A stretch of DNA of 64,000 nt from an uncultured Cellvibrio sp. (GCA_937958105.1 CALFXJ010000021.1:1-64000), one strand, 5' to 3'; shown: positions 8,992-18,693, counted from the first letter of the stretch. Notes: generated by a model from the sequence alone, not told the origin. Program-made: numbers and translations.

Positions 8992-10095
8992 TTAAACGCC
9001 AGTTTCCCGGGGACTTCTTGGATAAGTAATCAACGTGGTAAAAGTACCGCTATCAATCATAGTGGATAAACGCGCCCCTGGCCCGTAATGGGCCGTCAGC
9101 CGGTTGCGGATATTCTGCCGGGCCATGCGGTTGCTCTGGCGCCCCACCACCAGACTGGCCGCCGGCTGCGCCACCAGCATCACCGGGTTGCTGATACGAA
9201 TCACTACCTGCCGGTCCTGGATGCGTACCTCAATCAGGATGCGCCCACCCTTGGGCAGCGGCTCGATACCGTGGATGACGGCATTTTCCAGCAGGGGCTG
9301 GAGCAGCAGGCCGGGAATCTGCAGGTCATCCGGCAGGGGATCAACCTGCCACTGTACCTGCAGGCGGTCACCGAGACGCAGCTTCTCGATCTCCAGGTAG
9401 TGCCGGCACAGGGTCAGCTCCTGCGTCAGCGGAATCAGCGCCGGCTCGGCCAGGCTGGCGCGGAACAGTTCGGACAGGTCCTCCACCACCCGCTCTGCCG
9501 TCTCCGGGTCGGTAGCAATCAGGCTGGCAATACTGTTCATGCTGTTGAACAGAAAGTGCGGCCGGATGCGCGACTGCAATGCCTGGATCCGCGCCTGCAA
9601 TTCTGCCTGTTGCTGATTGCGCAGTTGTTGTTGCAGATACAAATAGCGCAAGACGATGCCCGCAAGTATGGCGGCGGAGCAGAGATGACTGGCCAGCAGC
9701 CAGCCGTCGATCTGCAGCCAGCGCCAGTGAGTGGCGCGCCCTTCGAAGACCCCCAGCACCCATTGCCCGATGATGGAGAGAAGCAGCGCCACAATCAGGA
9801 CGCTGATGTAACTGATCACCCCTGCGCGCTCCGGCGACCACTGCCGCAGGTAGGGACGCAGGCGGCAGAGCACCGCCGCGCTGACCAGGGCAATCCACTG
9901 CACCTGAAACGAGATCAATGCCAGCACATCCCAGTTGAGATGCTGCAGGCCCACAGAGGTAAATGCCAGCAACAGCGCCAGCAGCTCCGCCACCAGCACC
10001 AGCAGAAAGATGGATTGGGTTGTGCAGAGATCCGGCAGAAAATCATTGCCCGCCGGACCCGGACCTGCCATGTCGTTATTCTGGTTATCGCTCAA
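8992..10095 (-). CDS. algZ: LytS-type sensor histidine kinase AlgZ/FimS
   Basis: Membrane sensor kinase partner of AlgR. The N-terminal half has four to five hydrophobic segments (about residues 28-50, 60-78, 95-117, 139-160). It is followed by a Gln-rich helix and the His_kinase domain with the phospho-accepting His180 in RIRPHFLFNSMNSI, and an ATPase region with LLQPLLENAVIHG. The start is TTG at 10095, preceded by GGGAG at good spacing; an internal ATG at 10071 lacks a ribosome site. LytS/AlgZ kinases lack the usual H-box context. Paired with algR downstream; the signal is unknown. Confidence 0.92.
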   Translation of the reverse strand: MSDNQNNDMAGPGPAGNDFLPDLCTTQSIFLLVLVAELLALLLAFTSVGLQHLNWDVLALISFQVQWIALVSAAVLCRLRPYLRQWSPERAGVISYISVLIVALLLSIIGQWVLGVFEGRATHWRWLQIDGWLLASHLCSAAILAGIVLRYLYLQQQLRNQQQAELQARIQALQSRIRPHFLFNSMNSIASLIATDPETAERVVEDLSELFRASLAEPALIPLTQELTLCRHYLEIEKLRLGDRLQVQWQVDPLPDDLQIPGLLLQPLLENAVIHGIEPLPKGGRILIEVRIQDRQVVIRISNPVMLVAQPAASLVVGRQSNRMARQNIRNRLTAHYGPGARLSTMIDSGTFTTLITYPRSPRETGV

Positions 10096-10259
10096 AATTC
10101 CACTCCCGGAGGCTGTGCTGAATCCGATTTAACTGGAAACGAGTATTGTGTTCTGGGTTGCGGCTGTGTGTCGGATATTGATCACCCCATACCATTTCCA
10201 CGAGCCGGCCGGCCGAAAACCACCGGGACAGCCCAACCTACCACCAGAGCTCCACAGCC

Positions 10260-10291
10260 GTAGGTCGGATTAGCCGAAGGCGTAATCCGAC
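10260..10291 (+). repeat. REP-type palindromic repeat (algZ-argH gap)
   Basis: GTAGGTCGGATTAGCC, short loop, GGCGTAATCCGAC: a near-consensus copy. The divergent gap 10096-10468 should also hold the algZ and argH promoters, but I see no hexamers good enough to assign. Confidence 0.85.
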
Positions 10292-10468
10292 GCTGCCAAA
10301 GCAATCCGCCCCCTGGCCAGATCTCCGGCTCGCTATCACTTACTTCCACCAAACCCGACACATCCACCCGCAGACAGGCCAAAGCCTGCTCAACTGGGCT
10401 ATAATGCCCGCCTTTTTCTTCTGGCCCGGCGCGCCGGTTTCAACAGCACTTTAGCGGATATTCCTTCC

Positions 10469-11869
10469 ATGAGCCAAAACGAGCAGCCCATCAAACCCTG
10501 GGGCGGACGCTTCACCGAAGCGACTGATGCCTTTGTCGAGCGCTTTACTGCATCCATCGGTTTTGACTACCGCCTGTATCACCACGACATCAACGGCTCC
10601 ATCGCCCACGCCACCATGCTGGCCAAGGTCGGCGTCCTGACCGAGGCCGAGCGGGATCAGATTATCCAGGGGCTGGAGGAAATCCGCGCGGAGATCGTCG
10701 CCGGCAAATTCAACTGGTCGGTAAGCCTGGAAGATGTTCATATGAACATCGAAGCCCTGCTCACCCAGCGCATTGGTATCACCGGCAAAAAGCTGCATAC
10801 CGGACGCTCACGCAATGATCAAGTCGCTACCGACATTCGTCTGTATTTGCGCGACGAGATCGATGCTATCGCTAAAGAGCTGACGCGCCTCCAGCAGGGC
10901 CTGCTGCAGGTGGCTGAGCGTGAAGCGGACACCATCATGCCGGGCTTTACACATCTGCAGACCGCGCAGCCGGTGACCTTCGGCCATCACCTGCTGGCCT
11001 GGTTCGAGATGTTGCAGCGGGACTACGGCCGCCTGATGGACTGCCGCAAGCGCGTCAACCAGTCCCCACTGGGGGCTGCCGCCCTGGCTGGTACCACCTA
11101 CCCCATCGACCGCGCCTATACAGCGCAGCTGCTGGGTTTCGAAGCGCCGACGGAAAACTCTCTCGATTCGGTGAGCGATCGCGACTTCGCCATTGAATTC
11201 TGTGCTTTTGCCGCCCTGCTGATGACGCACCTGTCCCGCGCCAGTGAAGAGCTGGTCCTGTGGACATCTGCCCAGTTCAACTTCATTAATCTGCCTGACC
11301 GCTTCTGCACCGGCTCGTCCATCATGCCGCAGAAGAAAAACCCTGATGTGCCCGAACTGGTGCGCGGTAAAACCGGCCGGGTAAATGGCCATCTGATTGC
11401 CCTGCTGACTCTGATGAAATCTCAGCCGCTGGCCTACAACAAGGACAACCAGGAAGATAAAGAGCCGGTATTCGACGCGATTGATACGGTAAAAGACTGC
11501 CTGCGCGCCTTCGCCGACATGGTGCCGGCGATTCAGGCACGCAAAGAAAATATGTACGAGGCGGCTAAACGCGGCTTCTCCACCGCGACCGACCTGGCGG
11601 ACTATCTGGTGCGCAAAGGTGTCCCTTTCCGCGATGCCCATGAGATCGTCGGCAAGTCGGTGGGTTATGGCGTGCAGACCGGCAAGGATTTATCTGAGAT
11701 GAGCCTGGCCGAGCTGCAGCAGTTCTCTTCCGTTATCGAGGAGGATGTCTTCAAGGTGCTGACCCTCGAAGGTTCCGTTGCTGCACGCAACCACATCGGA
11801 GGTACCGCGCCAGCTCAGGTGAAAGCCGCCGTGGAACGCGCTAAGGCCAGGCTCGCCGAGCGCGGTTGA
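10469..11869 (+). CDS. argH: argininosuccinate lyase
   Basis: Last step of arginine synthesis: splits argininosuccinate to arginine and fumarate, cytoplasmic homotetramer. The 466-residue protein begins with the typical KPWGGRF and contains SLEDVHMNIE, TGRSRNDQV, a HLQ.AQP substrate loop with the catalytic His region, and the superfamily signature GSSIMPQKKNPD. Length and N-terminus match the family. It is divergent from algZ, reproducing the Pseudomonas argH-fimS-algR order. A 9-bp perfect hairpin lies 11 bases after the stop. Confidence 0.97.
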   Translation: MSQNEQPIKPWGGRFTEATDAFVERFTASIGFDYRLYHHDINGSIAHATMLAKVGVLTEAERDQIIQGLEEIRAEIVAGKFNWSVSLEDVHMNIEALLTQRIGITGKKLHTGRSRNDQVATDIRLYLRDEIDAIAKELTRLQQGLLQVAEREADTIMPGFTHLQTAQPVTFGHHLLAWFEMLQRDYGRLMDCRKRVNQSPLGAAALAGTTYPIDRAYTAQLLGFEAPTENSLDSVSDRDFAIEFCAFAALLMTHLSRASEELVLWTSAQFNFINLPDRFCTGSSIMPQKKNPDVPELVRGKTGRVNGHLIALLTLMKSQPLAYNKDNQEDKEPVFDAIDTVKDCLRAFADMVPAIQARKENMYEAAKRGFSTATDLADYLVRKGVPFRDAHEIVGKSVGYGVQTGKDLSEMSLAELQQFSSVIEEDVFKVLTLEGSVAARNHIGGTAPAQVKAAVERAKARLAERG

Positions 11870-11880
11870 TCCAGCCATTG

Positions 11881-11900
11881 CCACAGCCGCCCGGCTGTGG
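11881..11900 (+). terminator. hairpin downstream of argH
   Basis: CCACAGCCG / CGGCTGTGG is a perfect 9-bp inverted repeat with a 2-base centre, starting 12 bases past the argH stop. There is no T-run, so it may be an mRNA-stabilising hairpin rather than a true terminator. Confidence 0.45.
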
Positions 11901-11909
11901 CCGTAGATG

Positions 11910-11945
11910 CAGGTCGGATTAGCCGCAACGCGGCGTAATCCGACA
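11910..11945 (+). repeat. REP-type palindromic repeat (after argH)
   Basis: CAGGTCGGATTAGCCG, loop, CGGCGTAATCCGACA. A family copy directly behind the argH hairpin. Confidence 0.85.
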
Positions 11946-12031
11946 CTCCAAACCTCATTCCTGCCCCCCGCCCTTTAATACCAGCCTATTACGTGGCTCT
12001 TCTGAGTAATTCTGCTTTCCTGTCTGGCGGC

Positions 12032-12160
12032 TGTCGGATTACGCCTGCGGCTAATCCGACCTAAGGGTGCTGTTTCTTTTTTGTCTTGGCTAATCCGACC
12101 TAAGGGTGCTATTTCTTTATTTGTGTTGGCTAATCCGACCTAGGGTGCTGTTTCTTGATG
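12032..12160. repeat. inverted REP copy expanded into a three-unit tandem repeat
   Basis: An inverted REP copy (12032-12063) runs into tandem units of about 40 bases. Each begins GGCTAATCCGACCTA and continues AGGGTGCTGTTTCTT-like: units start at 12049, 12088 and 12128, the last shortened and with one A lost. Units 1 and 2 differ at only a few positions, so the expansion is recent. The gap 11870-12280 holds no gene; the promoter of the hybrid kinase should be in its last 120 bases. Confidence 0.8.
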
Positions 12161-12280
12161 AGGAACTATTCCTGGGGGGTGGGCGTCCATTGGACGTGAG
12201 ACGCCCTGTATTCACTTGCGGTACGCGGTACTAATCATTTCATTCACCCTGCCAATCCCGGCAGCCCTGAAGACACAGCC

Positions 12281-14890
12281 ATGGCTTACGATCGCGATCC
12301 TCAGGATCATTCCAGGGAAGAGCTGGAAGCGACTATTCAGCGCCTGCAGCAGGAACTCGACTTCCTGCGGGGACAGGCGCGTGCCCAGCAACGGGAACAC
12401 GAATCCGCCCGCGCCTGGCTGATTGAAACCATTCGCCAGCTGCTCACCGAACACAGCAACAGCAGCATCACTTATACACTGGAACAGCTGGGACAGGTGT
12501 TTGCGCTCTGTGCCTGTACCCTGTGGCGGCGCGACCGGCAGCAGCAGGTGGAGATCTGCGCTGAATGGCACAGTGGCAACCTGCATACCGATAGTCGTTG
12601 GCTCAACGCGCTGCTGACGGAAGGTGTCGGGCAGCTGATCGCCCTGCAGCACGGTCAGCCCCAGATATTGCCGGACGCCCTGACACCGGCAACCCTGAGC
12701 GACCTGGGGATCCGCCACAATCTGCTGGTCCCTATCCAGCGTAATCACCGCCTTGAAGGTTTTCTGGTCCTCCACAGCATGCAGCCGCGGACCTGGCCGG
12801 AACAGTACCTGGAGCAGATCCACGTTCTGGCAGATGTGCTTTACAGCGTGCAGGACCGCCAGCACCTGTTGCGCACCCTGGCGGATCGCGACATTCGCTT
12901 CCAGTACGCCATGGAAGCATCGCGGGACGGCCTGTGGGACTGGAATATCACCACCGGGCAGATTTATTTCAGTCGCAGCTACCTGCGCATGCTCGGTTAC
13001 CGCAACGACGGACTCCCGCCCACACTCGACACCCTGCGCGATCATTTCCTGCATCCGGACGATGCCGAAAAGGTTATCGCGCAATATATGGCTGCCATTG
13101 AAAATCAACGGCCCAATCTGAATCTGGAATTTCGCATGCTGCACCAGGATGGCAGCGTGCTGTGGATTTATTCCCGCGCAAAATTTGTTGAGCCCGACGA
13201 ATCCGGCCGGGCGCGCCGCTGCGTCGGCATCAACGCCAACGTAACCGAATTTATCAACGCGCGCGAAGAGCTGCTGGCGGCAAAAACCCAGGCGGACACA
13301 GCCAATAAAACCAAAAGCGAATTTCTCGCCCGGATGAGCCACGAAATCCGCACGCCTCTGAATGCAATCATCGGACTCGGTCATCTGCTGGGCGAAACTG
13401 CCTTGAATGACCAACAGCAGAGTTACCTGAACAGTGTGAGCACCGCAGCGGAGTCACTGCTGCAGATCGTCAATCAGGTGCTGGATTTTTCCAAGATCGA
13501 ATCCGGCAAGATCATGCTGGAAAATGCGCATTTCGATCTCAACCAGGTATTCGAAAAAATTTCGCGCCTGTTTGAAATCAGCGCGCTGCATCGCACCGTG
13601 GATATTGTGTACGACATCCACAGTGATGTACCCCGTTTTCTGCGCGGCGATGCCTCGCGTCTGTCGCAGATCATCAGCCACCTGATTACCAATGCCTTGC
13701 AGTACTCCACCACCAATCAGGTGGTGGTCGGGGTCACGCGGGTCAAATCCAATACCAAATATGTCACGCTGGAATTTACCATCACGGACTTCGGCGTAGG
13801 CATGAGTCCGGAGCAGGTTGAACAATTACAGGCCATTCTGCTGAAAGGCGGGCCGGATCCGCGCGGTAACGATGGCGTGGGGCTGAGTATCTGCAATCAC
13901 CTGGTGTCGCTGATGGACGGTCGAATTCAGATCCGCAGCAAAGAGGGCCAGGGCTGCAAAATCAGCTTTACCGCACGGTTTGAAAACAGCCACATCGGCG
14001 CCCGCTCCGTGCATGAGCAACCGCATTCGCTGAATAAACTGCGTACCCTGGTGGTGGATGACAACACCATCGCCCGCAACATCATCGCCAGCACGGCGCA
14101 CAGCCTGCAGATGCATACCGACCTTACCGACAGTGCAGCCAATGCACTGGAGAAAATCCGCGCAGCCGATGCCGCAGGCAAGCCGTACCATCTGGTATTG
14201 ATGGATTACAAGATGCCGCTGATCAACGGTCTGCAGGCTACCGCGATGATCAAACAGGACACCACCCTGCGCAATGTACCCGTGGTGCTGCTGATCTCTT
14301 CCTATCATCGCGATGAAATTTTTAAAGACAATGACAATGCCATGCTGGTGGATGGCTTTCTGGCCAAGCCCGTCAGCGAATCGCGCCTGTTTGACAGCAT
14401 CAGCCAGGTCATCACCCAGGACCATCCCCTGCATAAATTAATGTCCCCGGACAGCGATGAATCCGTCGACGATGACGAATACCTGTGCAACCTGCGCGTC
14501 CTGCTGGTAGAAGACAATCTGGTCAATCAGCAGGTGGCCCGGGGCATCCTGAAGAAAAAAAATGTGCAGGTGCAGGTGGCCAACAATGGCCGTGAAGCAG
14601 TGGAACTTTTCGCGCGGGAAGGCCATAGGTTTGACATGATCCTGATGGATCTGGAGATGCCGGAGATGGATGGTTATGAAGCCACCAGTGCAATTCGTCA
14701 GGGCCAGGTCAATCCGGTGGTGCCAATCGTTGCCATCACAGCTCAGGCCATGCGCGGCGATCGGGAACGCTGCCTGGCGGCGGGTATGGACGGCTACCTC
14801 AGCAAGCCTATCAAGCCGGACATGCTTTACCGTACCTTGTCAGACATGGTGCGCACAGGTATAACGAAGAAAGACATCAACGGTATATAA
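12281..14890 (+). CDS. hybrid sensor histidine kinase (GAF-like, PAS, HisKA, HATPase, two receivers)
   Basis: An 869-residue predicted soluble kinase with no clear membrane segment. Order: N-terminal coiled coil (about 12-45), GAF-like domain (about 60-190), PAS/PAC (about 205-330), a short coiled coil, HisKA with phospho-accepting H354 in RMSHEIRTPLNAIIG, HATPase_c (N471-type box ITNALQYS, DFGVGM, GVGLSIC). Two receiver domains follow, with acceptors D642 (LVLMDYKMP) and D790 (MILMDLEMPEMDGY). No Hpt domain is present, so a separate phosphotransfer protein or output regulator is expected elsewhere. The ligand of the GAF/PAS part is unknown. The start is the ATG at 12281. It stands alone between argH and cyaA. 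Confidence 0.92.
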   Translation: MAYDRDPQDHSREELEATIQRLQQELDFLRGQARAQQREHESARAWLIETIRQLLTEHSNSSITYTLEQLGQVFALCACTLWRRDRQQQVEICAEWHSGNLHTDSRWLNALLTEGVGQLIALQHGQPQILPDALTPATLSDLGIRHNLLVPIQRNHRLEGFLVLHSMQPRTWPEQYLEQIHVLADVLYSVQDRQHLLRTLADRDIRFQYAMEASRDGLWDWNITTGQIYFSRSYLRMLGYRNDGLPPTLDTLRDHFLHPDDAEKVIAQYMAAIENQRPNLNLEFRMLHQDGSVLWIYSRAKFVEPDESGRARRCVGINANVTEFINAREELLAAKTQADTANKTKSEFLARMSHEIRTPLNAIIGLGHLLGETALNDQQQSYLNSVSTAAESLLQIVNQVLDFSKIESGKIMLENAHFDLNQVFEKISRLFEISALHRTVDIVYDIHSDVPRFLRGDASRLSQIISHLITNALQYSTTNQVVVGVTRVKSNTKYVTLEFTITDFGVGMSPEQVEQLQAILLKGGPDPRGNDGVGLSICNHLVSLMDGRIQIRSKEGQGCKISFTARFENSHIGARSVHEQPHSLNKLRTLVVDDNTIARNIIASTAHSLQMHTDLTDSAANALEKIRAADAAGKPYHLVLMDYKMPLINGLQATAMIKQDTTLRNVPVVLLISSYHRDEIFKDNDNAMLVDGFLAKPVSESRLFDSISQVITQDHPLHKLMSPDSDESVDDDEYLCNLRVLLVEDNLVNQQVARGILKKKNVQVQVANNGREAVELFAREGHRFDMILMDLEMPEMDGYEATSAIRQGQVNPVVPIVAITAQAMRGDRERCLAAGMDGYLSKPIKPDMLYRTLSDMVRTGITKKDINGI

Positions 14891-15017
14891 ATTACCGATC
14901 CAGCAAATTCCGGCAAGCATTTACGATAATCAGCGCTATATTTAGACGTGCGAACATCTTTGTTCCGGGCTTTATATTGCCGTGCTTTCCTGTTGCCGAG
15001 GCTCTCCGATTTTACCC

Positions 15018-17885
15018 ATGCACTCCACCATCATCGACATCCATGACCTTGCAGACGGCGTTGACCGCAAGCAGCTCAGCCTCATCCGGCAGCGCTTTAT
15101 CGAGCTGAACCAACAGCGCTGCCAGCGCACTGCAGAGGCGTTGTCTGAGCGGCAACAACAGTTTCTGACGTTGTTGCCGCTGCTGTTCCACGTCAATCAT
15201 CCGATGCTGCCCGGCTATTTCTCCCATCAGGCCGCCTGTGGTATTCACCACTACACACCTGGCAAAGATGAACTGCATATCGCCAAAACCCTGGCGCGGA
15301 GCTTCAGCTATAACCGCGACCTCACCGCCAGCCGGCCAGCTATAGATGCGCTGTTCGTCATGGGGAGCATGGGGACGATTGCGCAGAGCGATACCAGCGA
15401 TCTGGATATCTGGATCTGCCACGCCGATGATTTGCCTGCACAGGCCCTCGCTGACCTGCACAGCAAATGTCAACGCATCAGCCAGTGGGCCGAGCAGCAT
15501 ATCCATCTGGAAGCTCACTTCTTTCTGATGAACTGCCAGAGTTTCCGTGACGGCAGAGCGGCCCAGCTCAGCAGCGAAGGCAGCGGGTCTGCACAGCATT
15601 TTTTATTACTCGATGAATTTTATCGCACTGCTTTATGGCTGGCCGGCAAAGTGCCGCTGTGGTGGTTTGTTCCTGCGAGTCAGGAAAACAATTACGACAG
15701 CTACACCAATACATTGCTGAGCAAACGATTTCTTCCGGAAAAGGACGTGATAGATTTTGGCGGCCTGCCAAAGATTCCGCCCAGTGAATTTATCGGCGCA
15801 GGTATCTGGCAGCTTTATAAAAGTATCGAAGCTCCCCATAAATCTGTTCTGAAACTTCTGCTGCTGGAAACCTATGCCAGCGATACCAACAGTGAACCGC
15901 TCGCCCTGACTTTCAAACGGGCAATCTATCAGTCCACGCCCGACGCCAATGCGCTGGACCCTTACGTGATGATCTATCAGCGGCTGGAAGAATATCTCAA
16001 CCACCGGGCTCAGCCACAGCGACTGGAGCTGGTACGCCGCTGTTTTTATTTCAAGGTTAATAAACCTCTGACCCGCGGCAGCCGCAGCCTGCGAAAGTCC
16101 TGGCAGCGTCTGTTGCTGGAGTCCTTGGTACACCAGTGGCACTGGCAACCGCACCATCTGCACCTGCTGGACAGTCACCTTAACTGGAAAGCGCCGCAGG
16201 TTATCGCCGAGCGCACCTTGCTGGTGAATGAATTAAGTAACAGTTATCGACTGCTGAGTGAGATCAACAAAAATAATTTTACTCAGGCCACGATCACCAA
16301 TGATGAACTGATGATCCTCGGCCGCAAGCTGCACGCTGCCTTTGAACGCAAAGCGGGCAAGATTGAATGGATCAATCCTGGCATCTCCGGCGATCTGCGC
16401 GAAGAGGCCCTGTGTTTTGTGCAGGAAGAATACGACGGACAGGCACGCTGGCATCTTTACCGCGGCAGCCATCAGGAACTGCAGATGCGCACTACCCCGG
16501 CGGAGCCCATCAAGCGTTCACGCAATCTGGTGGAGCTGCTGCTCTGGAGTTATTGCAATGGTGTGCTCACCCTGGACACCCGGCTGGATATCATCAGCAC
16601 CCGCTTCCAGCTCAGTACTATTCAGCGGCAGCAACTCCTGCACAGCCTGCATCAATGGCTGCCTCTGCCATTGCCACCGGTTGCTCATGAGGCATTTAAA
16701 CAGAGCGCCCAGCCCATGCGCCTGATGCTGTTGTTCAACATCGGCGTGGAGCCCCAGGCCGAACTGCATAAAAAAGGCATGCAGATGCTGAGCAACCAGC
16801 GCGACGTGCTCGGTTACGGTGGTTTCCGTGAAAACCTGGTATTAACGCTGGATGTTATTCAGATTAATTCCTGGCATGAGATTGTGTGCCGCCACTACGG
16901 CAACGATGCCCTGATCAATGGCCTGTTCCATTATTTCCGCATGGTGCCACCCGGCCGTGGCCTGCCATTGCCGGAACTCACCATCCGCTGCTTCAGCAGC
17001 GGTCAGGGCGCTGCGATCACCCAGCGGCTTCAAGAACTGTGGCGGGATATCCTCGTTTGTTTTTACTCGAAAAATCGCTCGCACAACAGTCGCTACATCC
17101 TGGAGATGGGCGATGAATATCTGCTGCTGCAGTATCTTCAACAACAACCCCATATTACCCGTTACAAAACCTATGAGATGCTGCTGGAGAAACTGGGCAA
17201 TGCGCAGGTGATCCACAGTCCGCTGGTGATTGACCGGCAGGGTCTGCGCGATAAACCGCTGAAACTTTTTGCTGCGGTGAGTGCTCCCGGTGTTTACGTT
17301 TTTTATCAGCCGCATCCGGAGCGGATGGCGGCCACAGTCACAGTCATTGATGAGAAAGGCTCATTGTTTTTCTATGACGCGCCCTATCACACTGCCCAGA
17401 ATTTATTGCGGCCGCTCGACCGGTTTATCCGCTCAGTCATGGAACGGCAAAGTGTGAGCCACGATATGACATCGCCCCAACTGAGTCTGCAGGGACCGCA
17501 GTTTTTCGAGGTGATGGGCAATGTAAAACAGCAGCAGGGTTATCTGGAGAAGCGCCGGATCAGCAGCGACACAGCGCCACCCGGTTATATCGAGGTTAAA
17601 GCTATTGCCGAGCCGGATAGTGAAGGCAGGCTGGGTTATACCCTTTTTTGCAACGAGCAGGAGTTCTCTGTCCTCAAGCACGGCGCGGAGGTTTGGCACC
17701 AGGTCGCACACTATATTCTGACGCAGCGAAGCGGCGGTGAATCCTACCCTTGCTATATCACCGATCTCGACCTGTCCCAGTGCCGTGAGCTGATCGCTCC
17801 CCAGACCGGCCTGCAGCTCAGCCACTATCTACAGATAAAAGCCACCCTGGAAAAACACTTCAACCAAGCCCTGCATCTCCCGTAG
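15018..17885 (+). CDS. cyaA: class I adenylate cyclase
   Basis: Makes cAMP from ATP in the cytoplasm. The 955-residue protein is of the enterobacterial/Pseudomonas class I type. The N-terminal catalytic half carries the nucleotidyltransferase-like motif GSMGTIAQSDTSDLDIWIC (residues about 114-132), followed by LEAHFFLMN and the WF.VPA segment, and the C-terminal half is the regulatory region. The frame opens at a GTG (14982), but ATG 15018 gives the family N-terminus. The TAG stop is the first TAG of a REP copy (17882-17912), so the last codons and the repeat overlap. A strong bidirectional terminator follows at 17970. cAMP output would act through a Crp/Vfr regulator outside the window. Confidence 0.95.
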   Translation: MHSTIIDIHDLADGVDRKQLSLIRQRFIELNQQRCQRTAEALSERQQQFLTLLPLLFHVNHPMLPGYFSHQAACGIHHYTPGKDELHIAKTLARSFSYNRDLTASRPAIDALFVMGSMGTIAQSDTSDLDIWICHADDLPAQALADLHSKCQRISQWAEQHIHLEAHFFLMNCQSFRDGRAAQLSSEGSGSAQHFLLLDEFYRTALWLAGKVPLWWFVPASQENNYDSYTNTLLSKRFLPEKDVIDFGGLPKIPPSEFIGAGIWQLYKSIEAPHKSVLKLLLLETYASDTNSEPLALTFKRAIYQSTPDANALDPYVMIYQRLEEYLNHRAQPQRLELVRRCFYFKVNKPLTRGSRSLRKSWQRLLLESLVHQWHWQPHHLHLLDSHLNWKAPQVIAERTLLVNELSNSYRLLSEINKNNFTQATITNDELMILGRKLHAAFERKAGKIEWINPGISGDLREEALCFVQEEYDGQARWHLYRGSHQELQMRTTPAEPIKRSRNLVELLLWSYCNGVLTLDTRLDIISTRFQLSTIQRQQLLHSLHQWLPLPLPPVAHEAFKQSAQPMRLMLLFNIGVEPQAELHKKGMQMLSNQRDVLGYGGFRENLVLTLDVIQINSWHEIVCRHYGNDALINGLFHYFRMVPPGRGLPLPELTIRCFSSGQGAAITQRLQELWRDILVCFYSKNRSHNSRYILEMGDEYLLLQYLQQQPHITRYKTYEMLLEKLGNAQVIHSPLVIDRQGLRDKPLKLFAAVSAPGVYVFYQPHPERMAATVTVIDEKGSLFFYDAPYHTAQNLLRPLDRFIRSVMERQSVSHDMTSPQLSLQGPQFFEVMGNVKQQQGYLEKRRISSDTAPPGYIEVKAIAEPDSEGRLGYTLFCNEQEFSVLKHGAEVWHQVAHYILTQRSGGESYPCYITDLDLSQCRELIAPQTGLQLSHYLQIKATLEKHFNQALHLP

Positions 17886-17912
17886 GTCGGATTAGCAAAG
17901 CGTAATCCGACA
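17882..17912 (+). repeat. REP-type palindromic repeat overlapping the cyaA stop
   Basis: GTAGGTCGGATTAGC AAA GCGTAATCCGACA. A near-perfect copy whose first TAG is the stop codon of cyaA. Confidence 0.88.
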
Positions 17913-17969
17913 ACGGCTCTGCAAGAAGCGCGAAAAAATGACGTAAATTTAGTGAGCTGATGAGATAGA

Positions 17970-18000
17970 AAAAAGCGCAGCGCTAAACGCTGCGCTTTTT
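17970..18000. terminator. bidirectional Rho-independent terminator
   Basis: Stem AAAAGCGCAGCG / CGCTGCGCTTTT with a 5-base loop (CTAAA), flanked by A-run and T-run. It separates convergent cyaA and the minus-strand secreted-protein gene, and can serve both. Confidence 0.9.
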
Positions 18001-18003
18001 ATC

Positions 18004-18693
18004 TTAATGGCAGGGAGTATCAAGGTAATTCGGTAACTCATTAACAGAACTGAAACCCAAGGCTTCCGCATCGGAGAGATTTTCCTGATGAATCAGGTAC
18101 ACGTTGATAGCTCCGGTACCCGCGCCGCAGACAGCCGGATAGGCCATGCCATTGCTGCCCTTCTGCGAACAGATCACATCAACACCGCCACCGATCAGCT
18201 CCTGTGCCATGACATCCAGTGGAATACCATTGTTTTCGCACTGGCGCGAGCCATCGTATTTAAAGACTTTGGTAGTTTCGTTGCAGGGACGATCCTGATA
18301 TTGCGGTAAAGTGGATACCGGGGCATAGCCCAGGCGGCGCGCCAGCGGGAGATCGGAAGAGTAAATACGGAACACATTGATCTCGCCGGTTGCACCACCG
18401 CATACCGCAGGATAAGCCATACCGTCGAAATTGCGTTGCGCACAGGTGTAACGGATACCCGCAGCCTTCAGTTCCTCTGCCATCTTCTTCAGAGGGATGC
18501 CATCATCATTGCACTGCGTCGATTCGGCATACTTAAAGATCTTTAATGGTCGCTCCACAGGACCGGGACGCAATTTATCATCGACCCCAAGCGCGGGCGA
18601 CCCCGCCAAGGCATTTGCAGTAAAGGCATTGAGTCCGATGATGCAGAGAAAGGCCAGGAAATAACGCCACTGATAATTATGTTTATTTTTCAT
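18004..18693 (-). CDS. secreted protein of two eight-cysteine-framed repeats, function unknown
   Basis: A 229-residue protein starting at ATG 18693 with an excellent ribosome site (GGAGG, 5 bases away). Residues 1-30 form a signal peptide (basic start, hydrophobic core, ALA at the end), so the mature protein is exported. The rest is a direct duplication: residues about 50-137 and 141-228 share IFKY/VFKY, GIPL, MA.EL, GMAYPAVCG, TG.INV and a P.Y.D.PC ending. Cysteines fall at 61, 84, 98, 137 and 152, 175, 189, 228, so the spacing (23, 14, 39) is identical in both copies, suggesting two disulfides per unit. I do not recognise the family. It is a single gene closed off by the terminator at 17970. 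Confidence 0.8.
   Translation of the reverse strand: MKNKHNYQWRYFLAFLCIIGLNAFTANALAGSPALGVDDKLRPGPVERPLKIFKYAESTQCNDDGIPLKKMAEELKAAGIRYTCAQRNFDGMAYPAVCGGATGEINVFRIYSSDLPLARRLGYAPVSTLPQYQDRPCNETTKVFKYDGSRQCENNGIPLDVMAQELIGGGVDVICSQKGSNGMAYPAVCGAGTGAINVYLIHQENLSDAEALGFSSVNELPNYLDTPCH

Noticed and set aside
10796..11641. Long minus-strand open frame inside argH (and similar long antisense frames in hemX, treY, glgX, treS, katE)
   Set aside because: They are shadows of highly biased coding sequence. The sense products have full family motifs and the antisense ones none.
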